A stretch of DNA of 64,000 bases. Source: Sphingomonas adhaesiva (lineage in GTDB: Bacteria > Pseudomonadota > Alphaproteobacteria > Sphingomonadales > Sphingomonadaceae). The notes beneath the pieces are model-generated. The model did not search any database. It was given only the letters and a program-made list of their open reading frames with translations, and was not told the DNA's origin. Location of the stretch: positions 474,705 to 538,704 of the forward strand of contig NZ_NWVC01000003.1 of the NCBI RefSeq assembly GCF_002374855.1, read 5' to 3'. The position numbers were made by a program, and so were the translations under genes. The number at the start of each line of letters is the position of its first letter. The first letter of the stretch is position 1. Below are positions 1-8,613 of this stretch, piece by piece.

Positions 1-496
1 TGGAGGCGTGATAGCTGTACGTCTCCCACGGGTTGAGCCGCAGCCCGTCGATCGAGGTGATGTTGATGACCTTCGCGGGGGTGCCGCCGGCCGCGCCCGC
101 CTTCAACAGGCCGTGCAGCGCCTGGGTAAGGAAGAACGGCGACTTGACGTTGAGGTCCATCACCTTGTCCCAGCCGCTTTCGGGAAACTCCTCGAACGGC
201 ACGCCCCACGCCGCGCCGGCATTGTTGACGAGGATGTCGAGTCGTTCCTCGCGCTCCGCCAGCGCGGCGGCGAGCGCGCGGCAACCGTCGACGGTCGACA
301 CGTCCATCGGCAGCGGTACGCAGTTCGGCCCGAGTTCGGCGGCGGTGTCCTGGCACGCCGGCGCCTTGCGGCTGGAGATATAGACCTTCGCGCCCTGCGC
401 GATGAAGCCGGCGGCGATCATCTTGCCGATGCCGCGGCTGCCCCCGGTGACCAGCGCGATGCGGCCGTCGAGGCGGAACAGGTTGGTGGTGTCCAT
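1..496 (-). CDS. SDR family oxidoreductase, 3' part cut by window edge
   Basis: The gene starts at the ATG complementary to 494-496 and runs off the left edge, so only about 165 N-terminal residues are visible. It is a short-chain dehydrogenase/reductase that should act on an NAD(P)-linked alcohol or ketone. Visible motifs are the cofactor glycine loop TGGSRGIG near residue 18, the NNAG strand motif, and the catalytic serine region in INITSIDG. The sequence is cut just after YSYHAS, where the active-site tyrosine and lysine lie. The upstream neighbour on the same strand is an acyl-CoA dehydrogenase, which fits fatty-acid or aromatic-acid catabolism. The exact substrate cannot be told; 3-oxoacyl reductase-like is the nearest description. 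Confidence 0.85.
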   Translation of the reverse strand, partial: MDTTNLFRLDGRIALVTGGSRGIGKMIAAGFIAQGAKVYISSRKAPACQDTAAELGPNCVPLPMDVSTVDGCRALAAALAEREERLDILVNNAGAAWGVPFEEFPESGWDKVMDLNVKSPFFLTQALHGLLKAGAAGGTPAKVINITSIDGLRLNPWETYSYHAS

Positions 497-520
497 GAAT
501 TCGTCTCCTGAAAAGACCTC

Positions 521-540
521 ACCCCGGCGACGGCCGGGGT
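521..540. repeat. 8-bp-stem palindrome in acd-SDR gap
   Basis: ACCCCGGC and GCCGGGGT form a perfect stem around a GACG loop. It lies between two minus-strand genes and has no T run, so a repetitive extragenic palindrome is more likely than a classical terminator. The same arms recur at 15783-15802. Confidence 0.6.
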
Positions 541-603
541 CTCGCGCCGCGCAGGACCGCCCTGACGCTCGAGACCCGACCCTTTGCCAGGTAACGGAAG
601 CGA

Positions 604-1758
604 TCAGCCGCCGCGCTTGAGCGTTTCGCGCGCGATGATGAGTTGCTGGATCTGGCTGGTGCCTTCGTAGATGCGGAACAGCCGCACGTCGCGGTACAGC
701 CGCTCGATCCCGTAGTCGGCGATATAGCCGGCGCCGCCGAAGATCTGCACCGCGCGGTCGGCGACGCGGCCGACCATCTCGCTGGCGAAATATTTCGCGG
801 CGGCGGATTCGAGCACGACGTCCTCGCCCGCATCCTTGGCCCGTGCGGTCTGCAGCACCAGCGCGCGCGCGGCCAGCGCCTCGGTCTTCGAATCGGCGAT
901 CATCGCCTGGATCAGCTGGTGTTCGGCGATCGGCTTGCCGAACTGGCGGCGTTCCGCGGCATAGGCGACGCTGTCCGCGATCAGCCGCTCGGCGACGCCG
1001 ATGCACACCGCCGCGATGTGCAGCCGCCCGCGATCGAGCACGCGCATCGCGATCTTGAACCCTTCGCCCTCCGCGCCCAGCCGGTTGGCGACCGGCACGC
1101 GCACGTCGTCGAAATGGACGTCGGCGACCTTCGCGCCCTTCTGCCCCATCTTGCGTTCCGGCTCGCCCACCGACACGCCGGGCAGGTCGCGCGGCACGAG
1201 GAAGGCGGAGACGCCGCGCCCGCCCGCTTCCTCGCCGGTGCGCGCCATGACGGTGAACAGGTCGGCACGATCGGCATTGGTGATGTAGCGCTTGCCGCCC
1301 GACAGGCGATAGACGTCGCCGTCGCGCACCGCGCGGGTGCGCACCGCGCCCGAATCGCTGCCCGCTTCCGGCTCGGTCAGCGCGAAGCTGGTGATGACGT
1401 CGCCGCTGGCGATGCGCGGCAGCCATTGTTCCTTCTGTTCGGGGGTGCCCGCCATCACCAGCCCCTGGCTGCCGATGCCGACGTTGGTGCCGAAATTGGA
1501 ACGGAACGCCGGGGTGGTGCGCCCCATCTCGATCGCGACCAGCGCCTCTTCGGCCATGGTCAGGCCCAGCCCGCCATATTCCGGGGCGATCGACAGGCCG
1601 AACAGCCCCATGTCGCGCATGTCCTGCACCACCGCATCGGGGATCGCGTCGTCCGCCTCCACCTGTGCTTCCAGCGGGCGCAGCCGTTCGGTGACGAAAC
1701 GGCGCACCGTGTCGATGAGCGCGTCGAAGGTTTCGGGATCGAGTGCCATGGCGCGCAT
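604..1758 (-). CDS. Acyl-CoA dehydrogenase
   Basis: A full-length flavin-dependent acyl-CoA dehydrogenase of about 384 residues, catalysing alpha,beta-dehydrogenation of a fatty or branched acyl-CoA in the cytoplasm. Family features include FALTEPEAGSDSGAVRT in the middle domain, the KYITNADRAD segment, QIFGGAGYIADYGIERLYRD and RIYEGTSQIQQLIIAR near the C-terminus, which carries the usual catalytic glutamate position. The first codon could be the ATG at 1758 or the ATG three codons later (MALDPE), which is closer to the family start. It is followed on the same strand by the SDR gene, suggesting one catabolic unit. Chain-length specificity cannot be read from sequence. Confidence 0.93.
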   Translation of the reverse strand: MRAMALDPETFDALIDTVRRFVTERLRPLEAQVEADDAIPDAVVQDMRDMGLFGLSIAPEYGGLGLTMAEEALVAIEMGRTTPAFRSNFGTNVGIGSQGLVMAGTPEQKEQWLPRIASGDVITSFALTEPEAGSDSGAVRTRAVRDGDVYRLSGGKRYITNADRADLFTVMARTGEEAGGRGVSAFLVPRDLPGVSVGEPERKMGQKGAKVADVHFDDVRVPVANRLGAEGEGFKIAMRVLDRGRLHIAAVCIGVAERLIADSVAYAAERRQFGKPIAEHQLIQAMIADSKTEALAARALVLQTARAKDAGEDVVLESAAAKYFASEMVGRVADRAVQIFGGAGYIADYGIERLYRDVRLFRIYEGTSQIQQLIIARETLKRGG

Positions 1759-1891
1759 CTAGCCATATTTCGCCAAGGGAGGCAAACCCGATATTCGAAC
1801 CATGCCGTGTTGACCGAGAAATCCGCCATACTATGATGCCGAAAGACCGGACCCGGCAAGATGGCCGGGCCGGCGTTCGCAGGAGAGTGGG

Positions 1892-2719
1892 ATGCGGCTT
1901 CAGGGCAGGCGCGCGGTGGTGACGGGTGGTGCATCGGGCATCGGGCGCGCCACCGCGCTGCGGTTGGTGGACGAAGGTGCCGAGGTGTGGATCGGCGACA
2001 TCGACCGCGATGCGGGCGAGGAGATCGCCGAGACATCGAACGGACGGATCCATTTCCGGCATACCGACGTCACCGACGAAGCGGCGATCGCGGCGCTGCT
2101 GGCGGCGGCGGACGCGGCGGGCGGGCTGGACATCGTGTTCAACAATGCCGGTGCAGGCGGCGCGCGCGAACGGATCGACGAAATCGCCGCCGCCGACTGG
2201 GACCGGACGCAATCGCTGCTGCTGCGCTCGGTCGCGCTGGGCATCCGCCATGCCGCGCCGCTGATGGCGAAGCGCGGCGGCGGGGCGATCGTCAACACCT
2301 CCAGCGTGTCGGCGCTCGGCAGTGGCTATGCCCCGATCGCCTATTCCACCGCCAAGGCCGGCGTGCTGCACCTGACCAAGCTGGCGGCGGCGGAGCTGGC
2401 GCGGCACCGCATTCGCGTCAACGCGGTCGTCCCCGGGTTCATCACCACCAACATCTTTACCCGCGACCTGGAGACGTCCGAGGAAAAGCGCCAGATGGCC
2501 AACCAAGCGATTGCCGGGATCGCCGCCAAGGCGCAGCCGGTGCAGCGCGCCGGCCGGCCCGAGGATATCGCGGCCGCGGTCGCCTATCTGGCGAGCGACG
2601 ATGCCGCGTTCGTCACCGGTACGCACATCCTGGTCGACGGCGGCATGACGATCGGCACGCGCGCCAGCTGGGACGAAAGCGAGCCATCGCTGTTCACCGC
2701 GCTGGACGCGTTCAAGTGA
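1892..2719 (+). CDS. SDR family oxidoreductase
   Basis: A complete classical short-chain dehydrogenase of 275 residues. It shows the TGGASGIG cofactor loop at residues 12-19, NNAGAGG, a serine in NTSSVSALG and the catalytic YSTAKAG motif. A strong AGGAGA ribosome site lies just upstream of the ATG. The stop codon overlaps the GTG start of a sugar symporter, so the two are translationally coupled; this suggests that the substrate is taken up by that transporter, perhaps a sugar or polyol. The residue spacing and C-terminal DGGMTIGT are typical of the glucose/3-oxoacyl reductase group. Substrate is inference. Confidence 0.9.
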   Translation: MRLQGRRAVVTGGASGIGRATALRLVDEGAEVWIGDIDRDAGEEIAETSNGRIHFRHTDVTDEAAIAALLAAADAAGGLDIVFNNAGAGGARERIDEIAAADWDRTQSLLLRSVALGIRHAAPLMAKRGGGAIVNTSSVSALGSGYAPIAYSTAKAGVLHLTKLAAAELARHRIRVNAVVPGFITTNIFTRDLETSEEKRQMANQAIAGIAAKAQPVQRAGRPEDIAAAVAYLASDDAAFVTGTHILVDGGMTIGTRASWDESEPSLFTALDAFK

Positions 2720-4197
2720 CCGACACGGTCGCGCACCCGGCGGGCAATGCGCCGCGCGTCCGGCGGCTGACGCCGGGAACGATGGCCGGCTATGGCGTGG
2801 GCGCGACCGCTTACGGGGTCAAGGACGCCGGCTTCGGCACGTTCCTGCTGCTGTTCTACAACCAGGTCGTGGGCGTGCCGGCGGCGACGGTCGGCTTCGT
2901 CGTGATGTGTGCGCTCATCATCGACGCCTTCGTCGATCCCACCGTCGGCTTCCTGTCGGACCGCACGCGCGGGCGATGGGGGCGGCGGCATCCGTGGATG
3001 TATGGCGCGGCCTTGCCGATCATGATCGGCTGGCTGCTGCTGTGGAACCCGCCGGCCGCGCCGCAGCAGCTGGTGCTGGGGTGGCTGTTCGCGGTCGCGG
3101 TGATCGTGCGTTCGGCGGTCAGCGCCTATGAGGTGCCCAGTCAGGCGCTCGCCGCCGAACTGTCCGGCGATTACGACGAGCGGACGCGGATCATGGCGTA
3201 CCGCTATCTGTTCGGCTGGGCGGGCGGGTTGCTGATGCTGGTGTCGGCCTATCTCTATTTCCTCAGCCCCACTCCCGGCTATCCCAACGGGCTGCTCAAC
3301 CCGGCGGGCTATCGCAGCTTCGCGATCGCCGGGGCGGTGGTGATGGGGACGACGATCCTGCTGTCGGCGCTCAGCACGCATCGCGAAATCCCCAACCTGC
3401 CGCAGCAGCCCGCCGACGACCGGTCGCTGCGCGACAGTTTCCGCGATATCGGCGCGACGCTGAAGAACCGCGCGTTCGTGACGCTGATGCTGGCGGGGAT
3501 CTGCGCTTATACCGCGCAGGGGCTGGTCTATGCGCTGTCCAACTATCTCTACAGCTTCGTCTGGGGGCTGCGCGGCATGAAGTTCGTGCTGCTCAGCCTG
3601 TCGCTGTTCGCGGGCGTGGCGTGCGCGTTCGTGGTGGCGCCGCGGATCGGCGCGAAACTGTCCAAGCCGCGCGCGGCGGCGGTGGCCGCGTTGACCAGCG
3701 TGGTGTTCGGCACCGCGCCTTATTGGCTGCGGCTGGCGGGGCTGTTCCCCGCGGTGGGCGATCCGGCGCTGCTGCCGGTGCTGTTCACGTTGGTGGCGAT
3801 GGGCACCGCGTTCAGCGTCACCGCATACATCCTGGGCGCGTCGATGCTGGCCGATGTGGTGGAGGATGCCGAGCAGCGCACCGGGCGCCGTTCCGAAGGG
3901 ATGTTCTTCGCCGGCGGTTTCTTCGTCCAGAAATGCACCAGCGGGATCGGCATCTTCGTCTGCGGGCTGATCCTGGCCGCCGCGGGCTTCCCCGAAAAGG
4001 CGGTGCCGGGGCAGGTGCCGGTCGCGGTGCTCGATCGGCTGACGCTGATCTATGCCAGCTGCTACGTCGTGTTCGCGATCCTGGCGTCGTTCTTCTATTC
4101 CCGCTTCCCGTTCGGGCGGCGTGAGCATGAATTGCGGATGGCGCGGCTGGCGGGGGCGCCGGTGGTCGATTCGGCGCCGCGCGAACCGTTCGCCTAA
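2716..4197 (+). CDS. MFS transporter, GPH (MelB-type) sugar:cation symporter family
   Basis: An inner-membrane transporter of about 493 residues with about 12 hydrophobic segments. Hallmarks are the N-terminal YGVGATAYGVKDAGFG region, the loop DPTVGFLSDRTRGRWGRR between TM2 and TM3, and PWMYG, all typical of glycoside-pentoside-hexuronide:cation symporters. The GTG at 2716 overlaps the upstream SDR stop; an ATG at 2782 (MAGYGVG) is an alternative start, but the conserved region begins near it, so the short N-terminal tail is uncertain. A terminator-like hairpin follows the stop. It probably imports the substrate of the coupled dehydrogenase. Confidence 0.87.
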   Translation: MTDTVAHPAGNAPRVRRLTPGTMAGYGVGATAYGVKDAGFGTFLLLFYNQVVGVPAATVGFVVMCALIIDAFVDPTVGFLSDRTRGRWGRRHPWMYGAALPIMIGWLLLWNPPAAPQQLVLGWLFAVAVIVRSAVSAYEVPSQALAAELSGDYDERTRIMAYRYLFGWAGGLLMLVSAYLYFLSPTPGYPNGLLNPAGYRSFAIAGAVVMGTTILLSALSTHREIPNLPQQPADDRSLRDSFRDIGATLKNRAFVTLMLAGICAYTAQGLVYALSNYLYSFVWGLRGMKFVLLSLSLFAGVACAFVVAPRIGAKLSKPRAAAVAALTSVVFGTAPYWLRLAGLFPAVGDPALLPVLFTLVAMGTAFSVTAYILGASMLADVVEDAEQRTGRRSEGMFFAGGFFVQKCTSGIGIFVCGLILAAAGFPEKAVPGQVPVAVLDRLTLIYASCYVVFAILASFFYSRFPFGRREHELRMARLAGAPVVDSAPREPFA

Positions 4198-4216
4198 GAC
4201 CAACGTCGCAGGGACC

Positions 4217-4239
4217 GGCAGCGTCGCTGCCGCGCTTTT
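4217..4239 (+). terminator. Probable rho-independent terminator after the symporter gene
   Basis: GGCAGC and GCTGCC pair around a GTC loop and are followed four bases later by TTTT. It lies 20 bases past the stop of the symporter gene, in the expected orientation. Confidence 0.55.
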
Positions 4240-4364
4240 CCGGCGGCGCAGCGGTTCGTCGCCGGTCATACTCCGTTCATCCGAATTGGTTCCGCGACCG
4301 TTTGCAGGCGTGAACATCCCCGGCTAGCGACACTGCATCAATTCGAGAGACCGGGGGGTCGCCC

Positions 4365-4916
4365 GTGAAGTTCAAGGTGATGGCAGCGCGTTTTGCGCTG
4401 GTGATGTCGTGCGTCCTAGGGACCACCGCGCCGGCGCAGGCCAAGTACCTGCAGTGCGCGCCCTTCGCCCGCGACGTGTCCGGGATCGAGATCCGCGGCA
4501 ATGCCAATACCTGGTGGGGCCAGGCCGCCGGCCGCTACCAGCGCGGCGATCGTCCGCAAGTGGGGGCGGTGATGGCGTTCAAGGCCGTCCGTTCGATGCC
4601 GGTCGGGCATGTCGCGATGGTCAGCCGCATCGTCAGCGACCGCGAAGTCCTGCTGACCCACGCCAATTGGTCGCGGCGCGGCGGGATCGAGCGCAACGTG
4701 CGCGCGGTCGATGTGTCGGAAGCCGGCGACTGGAGCAAGGTGCGCGTGTGGTACGCGCCGACCGGCGGGCTGGGCACCACCAGCTATCCGGTCGCGGGCT
4801 TCATCTATTCGGGCCGTGCGCCGGCCACTCCGACCGTCGAGGCGCCGCTGCCGCCGGTGACGATCGCGACTGTCGCCGCCGTGCCCGCCGACGGCGTGCT
4901 GCCGATCGCGCACTGA
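4365..4916 (+). CDS. Secreted CHAP-domain protein
   Basis: A 183-residue exported protein with a signal peptide ending in APAQA-KY around residue 27. The mature part looks like a CHAP (cysteine/histidine amidohydrolase) domain: C31 in YLQCAPFAR, the NTWWGQAAG segment, the GAVMAF strand, H82 in PVGHVAMV and the THANWS motif with a polar third residue. CHAP proteins hydrolyse amide bonds in peptidoglycan, so it probably acts in the periplasm. The start is GTG. It stands alone between a terminator and the convergent msrB. The C-terminal 40 residues are low complexity (PATPTVEAPLPP). Cell-wall substrate is inference. Confidence 0.8.
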   Translation: MKFKVMAARFALVMSCVLGTTAPAQAKYLQCAPFARDVSGIEIRGNANTWWGQAAGRYQRGDRPQVGAVMAFKAVRSMPVGHVAMVSRIVSDREVLLTHANWSRRGGIERNVRAVDVSEAGDWSKVRVWYAPTGGLGTTSYPVAGFIYSGRAPATPTVEAPLPPVTIATVAAVPADGVLPIAH

Positions 4917-4935
4917 GCGATCGGCCGCCGCGCCG

Positions 4936-5430
4936 TCACGCGGGCCGGAACGTCATCGCCACGCCGTTCATGCAATAGCGCTTGCCGGTCGGGCGCGGCC
5001 CGTCGTTGAAGACATGCCCCAGATGCCCGCCGCAGCGCCGGCAGTGCACCTCGACCCGCACCATCCCCAATGTCCGGTCGCTGCGCGTCGCCACGGCGTT
5101 ATTGAGCGGCGCCCAGAAGCTGGGCCAGCCGGTGCCGCTGTCGAACTTGGTGCGCGACGCGAACAGCGGCTGGGCACAGCCCTTGCACGCGAAGGTGCCC
5201 GCGCGATGTTCGTCGTTGAGCGGGCTGGTGAACGGGCGCTCGGTACCTTCCTGGCGCAGCACCGCATAAGCGGCGGGGCCAAGCTGCGCGCGCCATTGCG
5301 CGTCGGTTTTCGTCACCGCGAAATGTTCGGCGGCCTCGGCCGGGCGGCTCCCGCAGGCGACCAGCGCCGAGGCGAGCGTGCCGAGCCCGGCGGCGGCGAG
5401 GAAGTGGCGGCGATCGAGCGGCTGGTTCAT
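4936..5430 (-). CDS. msrB: Peptide-methionine (R)-S-oxide reductase, exported
   Basis: A 164-residue MsrB that reduces methionine-R-sulfoxide in proteins. The zinc cysteines are C82/C85 (CKGC) and C130/C133 (CRRC), and the catalytic cysteine is C153 in RYCMN; GWPSFW and HLGHVFNDGP are also present. The chosen ATG gives an N-terminus with a twin-arginine-type start (DRRHFLAAAGLG) and a lipobox-like LVAC at residues 23-26, so the enzyme may be exported by Tat and possibly lipidated. An upstream in-frame extension to 5571 lacks family similarity and was not used. It converges with the CHAP gene. Confidence 0.95.
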   Translation of the reverse strand: MNQPLDRRHFLAAAGLGTLASALVACGSRPAEAAEHFAVTKTDAQWRAQLGPAAYAVLRQEGTERPFTSPLNDEHRAGTFACKGCAQPLFASRTKFDSGTGWPSFWAPLNNAVATRSDRTLGMVRVEVHCRRCGGHLGHVFNDGPRPTGKRYCMNGVAMTFRPA

Positions 5431-5521
5431 CGCAGCGATATAGGAACGCGCGGAGGATCGTCCAGCCGGCGGAACGGGCGGGGATGACAGGGGTTGGTGA
5501 CCCGTATCTGTGGAGTAACCC

Positions 5522-5800
5522 ATGTCGTTCCAGCAACTTGACCCGCCGCTTCCGGTCCATGTGATCGACAAGGGCGCCGGCTATGCCTTCGCCGTGATCG
5601 ACTATGGCCAGGAGCATAACCTGATCTGGGTCACCGCGATCAACGACACCGGAGAGATCTGGTGCGCGCCCAATCCGCGGGTGCGGTTGCAGGCGAACTG
5701 GACGATGGGGCGCGCACGCCCGCCGGCGGTCGCGGCGGCGGCGCCCGGCGACTGCGCCGCGCCGGTGCTGCGCGCGGAGCCGGTCGACAAGCCGAATTGA
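5522..5800 (+). CDS. Small conserved hypothetical protein
   Basis: A 92-residue protein starting MSFQQLDPP, with no signal peptide or membrane segment. The core VHVIDKGAGYAFAVIDYG followed by LIWVTAINDTGEIWCAPNPRVR resembles small sphingomonad proteins of unknown role that sit upstream of phage or metabolic genes; I do not recognise a named domain. It lies between divergent msrB and proA, 32 bases before the proA start, so it could share the proA transcript. The C-terminal third is alanine/proline rich. Coding is supported by its compact length, codon position GC bias and clean spacing. Confidence 0.65.
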   Translation: MSFQQLDPPLPVHVIDKGAGYAFAVIDYGQEHNLIWVTAINDTGEIWCAPNPRVRLQANWTMGRARPPAVAAAAPGDCAAPVLRAEPVDKPN

Positions 5801-5832
5801 GGTTGCCGGGCCCCCCGTGTTAGGGGCGGCGC

Positions 5833-7095
5833 ATGTTAGACAGCCAGACCCCCGCCGCCCTGATCGCCGCCATGGCGATGCGGGGCCGCGCCGCATCGCG
5901 GTTGCTGGCCCGCGCGCCGGATGCCGACAAGGCGCGCGCGCTGGTGATGGCCGCCGATGCGATCCGCGCGGCTGCGGGTGACATCATCGCCGCCAATGCC
6001 GCCGACGTGGCGCGGGGCGAGGCGAACGGCCTGTCGGGCGCGATGCTTGACCGGCTGCGGCTGGATCAGGCGCGGATCGGCGCGATGGCGGACGGGATCG
6101 CGGCGGTGGCGGCGCTGGCCGATCCGGTAGGACAGGTCATCGACATGGCGACACGCCCCAACGGCCTGGCACTGTCGCGGGTGCGCGTGCCGATCGGGGT
6201 GATCGGCATCATCTACGAAAGCCGCCCCAATGTGACCGCCGATGCCGCGGCACTGTGCGTGCGGTCGGGCAATGCGGTGATCCTGCGCGGCGGATCGGAG
6301 GCGGTGGAGAGCAACCGCGCGATCCACGCCGCGATGGTCGCCGGGATCGCGGCCGCCGGGCTGCCCGCCCATGCGGTACAATTGGTGTCGACGACCGACC
6401 GCGCCGCGGTGGGCGCGATGCTGGCGGCGGAGGGGGCGATCGACCTCATCATCCCGCGCGGCGGCAAGAGCCTGGTCGCGCGTGTCCAGGCCGAGGCACG
6501 GGTGCCGGTGCTGGCGCATCTGGACGGGATCAACCATGTGTTCGTCCACGCCTCCGCCGATGCGGCGATGGCGCGCGACGTCGTGGTCAATGCCAAGATG
6601 CGGCGCACCGGCGTGTGCGGCGCGATGGAGACGTTGCTGATCGACCGGGCCTATCCCGACCCCGCGGCGCTCATCATCGCGCTGAAAGAGGCGGGGTGCG
6701 CGGTGCGAGGCGATGTGGGCGAGGATGCGATCGGCGCGCTGGTGGAGCCGGCGAGCGAGGCGGACTGGGACACCGAATATCTCGATGCGATCTGCTCGGT
6801 CGCGCTGGTCGACGGACTGGACGGCGCGCTGGCGCATATCGCGCGCCACGCATCGGGGCATACCGATGCGATCGTCGCCGCCGACGCCGCCGTCGCCGAG
6901 CGGTTCCTGGCGGAGGTGGATTCGGCGATCGTGCTGTGGAACGCGTCCACCCAGTTCGCCGACGGCGGCGAATTCGGGCTGGGGGCGGAAATCGGCATTG
7001 CCACCGGGCGGCTCCATGCGCGCGGACCGGTCGCGCTGGAAGGGCTGACGACGTACAAGTGGCTGGGCCGCGGGACCGGGCAGGTTCGGCCTTGA
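5833..7095 (+). CDS. proA: Glutamate-5-semialdehyde dehydrogenase
   Basis: A 420-residue gamma-glutamyl phosphate reductase, second step of proline synthesis, converting glutamyl-5-phosphate to glutamate semialdehyde with NADPH. Typical segments are [27 protein letters not shown], the catalytic cysteine in [33 protein letters not shown] and the terminal [15 protein letters not shown]. It precedes nadD by 22 bases, the usual alphaproteobacterial order proA-nadD-rsfS-rlmH, so a housekeeping operon is likely. Confidence 0.97.
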   Translation: MLDSQTPAALIAAMAMRGRAASRLLARAPDADKARALVMAADAIRAAAGDIIAANAADVARGEANGLSGAMLDRLRLDQARIGAMADGIAAVAALADPVGQVIDMATRPNGLALSRVRVPIGVIGIIYESRPNVTADAAALCVRSGNAVILRGGSEAVESNRAIHAAMVAGIAAAGLPAHAVQLVSTTDRAAVGAMLAAEGAIDLIIPRGGKSLVARVQAEARVPVLAHLDGINHVFVHASADAAMARDVVVNAKMRRTGVCGAMETLLIDRAYPDPAALIIALKEAGCAVRGDVGEDAIGALVEPASEADWDTEYLDAICSVALVDGLDGALAHIARHASGHTDAIVAADAAVAERFLAEVDSAIVLWNASTQFADGGEFGLGAEIGIATGRLHARGPVALEGLTTYKWLGRGTGQVRP

Positions 7096-7117
7096 CCCCA
7101 GTCGTGGCGGGCGCGCG

Positions 7118-7738
7118 GTGACGCGCCGTATCGGGTTGATGGGCGGATCGTTCAACCCGGCGCATCGCGGGCACCGCCACGTCGCGCTGTCCGCGATCCG
7201 CGCGCTGGCGCTGGACGAGCTGTGGTGGATCGTGTCGCCGGGCAACCCGCTGAAGCCCGTGCGCGGCATGGCACCGTTCGCCGCGCGGCTGGCATCGGCG
7301 CGCGCGATGGCGCGCCGCGCGCCGATCCGCGCCACCGATATCGAGGCGCGGCTGGGCACCCGCTACACCGCCGACACGCTGCGCGCGATCGTGCGCCGCT
7401 ACCCGCGGGATCGCTTCGTCTGGATGATGGGCGCGGACAATCTGGCGCAGTTCGACCGGTGGCAGCGGTGGCGCGACATCGCGCGAACGATGCCGATTGC
7501 GGTCGTCGCGCGTCCGGGGTATGATGGCGACGCCCTCGCGGCCCCCGCGATGGGATGGCTGCGGCGCTATCGGCGGCCCGTACGCCAGGCGAGGAATTGG
7601 CCCGAGTGGAGTGTGCCAGCGCTGGTGCTGCTGCGTTTCCGCCCCGACCCGACATCCGCGACGAAGCTTCGCGACGTCGACCCCGACTGGCATGTGCGAT
7701 ACGCCGATCCCATATCCCCCGCCACAACGGCAATCTGA
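7118..7738 (+). CDS. nadD: Nicotinate-nucleotide adenylyltransferase
   Basis: A 206-residue enzyme that joins ATP and nicotinate mononucleotide in NAD synthesis. It has the nucleotidyltransferase motif GGSFNPAHRGHRHVAL at residues 8-23 and the second motif near the C-terminus as SATKLRD, standing for the family ISxTxIR. The GTG start at 7118 places the first motif where the family expects it. The rsfS start follows within 10 bases, so the genes are co-transcribed. Confidence 0.95.
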   Translation: MTRRIGLMGGSFNPAHRGHRHVALSAIRALALDELWWIVSPGNPLKPVRGMAPFAARLASARAMARRAPIRATDIEARLGTRYTADTLRAIVRRYPRDRFVWMMGADNLAQFDRWQRWRDIARTMPIAVVARPGYDGDALAAPAMGWLRRYRRPVRQARNWPEWSVPALVLLRFRPDPTSATKLRDVDPDWHVRYADPISPATTAI

Positions 7739-7747
7739 GGAGCCATC

Positions 7748-8143
7748 TTGCCCGCCACCGAACCCGCCGACCGACCCGCTGCCGCCACCGGCGATGGAGT
7801 CGAGGCGCTGCACCAGCTGGTCCTGCAGTCTCTGGACGACGACCAGGCGGTCGACACCATCTCGATCCCGCTGGCCGGCAAATCGTCGATCGCGGACCAT
7901 ATGGTGATCGCCAGCGGCCGGTCGACGCGGCAGGTCGCGTCGATGGCGTCCAAGCTGGCCGAACGCATCAAGGGCGAGACCGGCCGCTCCGCGCGGATCG
8001 AGGGGCTGCCCAATGCCGACTGGGTGCTGATCGACGCGGGCGACGTGATCGTCCACCTGTTCCGCCCCGAGGTGCGCAGCTTCTACAATCTGGAGCGGAT
8101 GTGGTCGTTCGGCGATGCGCCGGCGGCAACCGGCACCGCCTGA
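7748..8143 (+). CDS. rsfS: Ribosome silencing factor RsfS
   Basis: A 131-residue RsfS/Iojap protein that binds uL14 on the large ribosomal subunit and blocks subunit joining during starvation. The family core runs from LDDDQAVDTISIPL through MVIASGRSTRQVASMA, GLPNADWVLIDAGDVIVHLF and EVRSFYNLERMW. The start is an unusual TTG, chosen because a GAGGAG ribosome site lies 6 bases upstream and no ATG in frame precedes the conserved core. Neighbour rlmH also acts on the large subunit. Confidence 0.95.
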   Translation: MPATEPADRPAAATGDGVEALHQLVLQSLDDDQAVDTISIPLAGKSSIADHMVIASGRSTRQVASMASKLAERIKGETGRSARIEGLPNADWVLIDAGDVIVHLFRPEVRSFYNLERMWSFGDAPAATGTA

Positions 8144-8182
8144 CCATGACAGACCGCACGGCGGCGCGCTGAGGGCGCCGCC

Positions 8183-8608
8183 ATGTTGCTGCATATCGTC
8201 GCGCGCGGGCGGATCGGGCGATCGCCCGAGGCCGAACTGGTCGACCGCTATATGAAGCGGATCGCCTGGCCGACGCGCGTCAGCGAACTGCCCGACCGGG
8301 GCGGGCGCGAGCCGGATCGCCCGCCCGCGCAGGGCCGCCGCATCCTGCTGGACGAAAAGGGCGAGGTGCTGGCGTCGATGGCGCTGGCCGAACGGATCGG
8401 GCGGTGGCGCGACGACGGCGTGCGCGAGGCGCGCTTCCTGATCGGCGCGGCGGACGGTTTTTCCGATGCCGAGCGCGGCGAGGCGGACCTGCTGCTGTCG
8501 TTCGGGCGCGCCACCTGGCCCCACCTGCTGGCGCGCGCGATGCTGGCGGAGCAATTGTTCCGCGCGACCAGCATCCTGGCCAACCACCCCTACCACCGCG
8601 AGGGGTGA
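8183..8608 (+). CDS. rlmH: 23S rRNA (pseudouridine1915-N3)-methyltransferase RlmH
   Basis: A 141-residue SPOUT methyltransferase that modifies pseudouridine 1915 in helix 69 of 23S rRNA. It shows RILLDEKGEVLAS, the knotted SAM-binding FLIGAADGF, and the terminal LSFGRATWPHLLARAML...QLFRATSILANHPYHR signature. Position after rsfS is the normal gene order. The next gene starts 6 bases after the stop. Confidence 0.97.
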   Translation: MLLHIVARGRIGRSPEAELVDRYMKRIAWPTRVSELPDRGGREPDRPPAQGRRILLDEKGEVLASMALAERIGRWRDDGVREARFLIGAADGFSDAERGEADLLLSFGRATWPHLLARAMLAEQLFRATSILANHPYHREG

Positions 8609-8613
8609 GGCGC

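Noticed and set aside
643..1836. Long open frame on the plus strand opposite the acyl-CoA dehydrogenase
   Set aside because: It is the antisense of a clear dehydrogenase; composition is histidine/arginine-rich with no domain.
1861..2715. Upstream in-frame extension of the sugar symporter
   Set aside because: It overlaps the whole SDR gene, and the GTG at 2716 fits the stop-start overlap better.
2584..4317. 577-codon minus-strand frame across the symporter gene
   Set aside because: Arginine/histidine/glutamine-rich mirror of the sugar symporter with no recognisable family.
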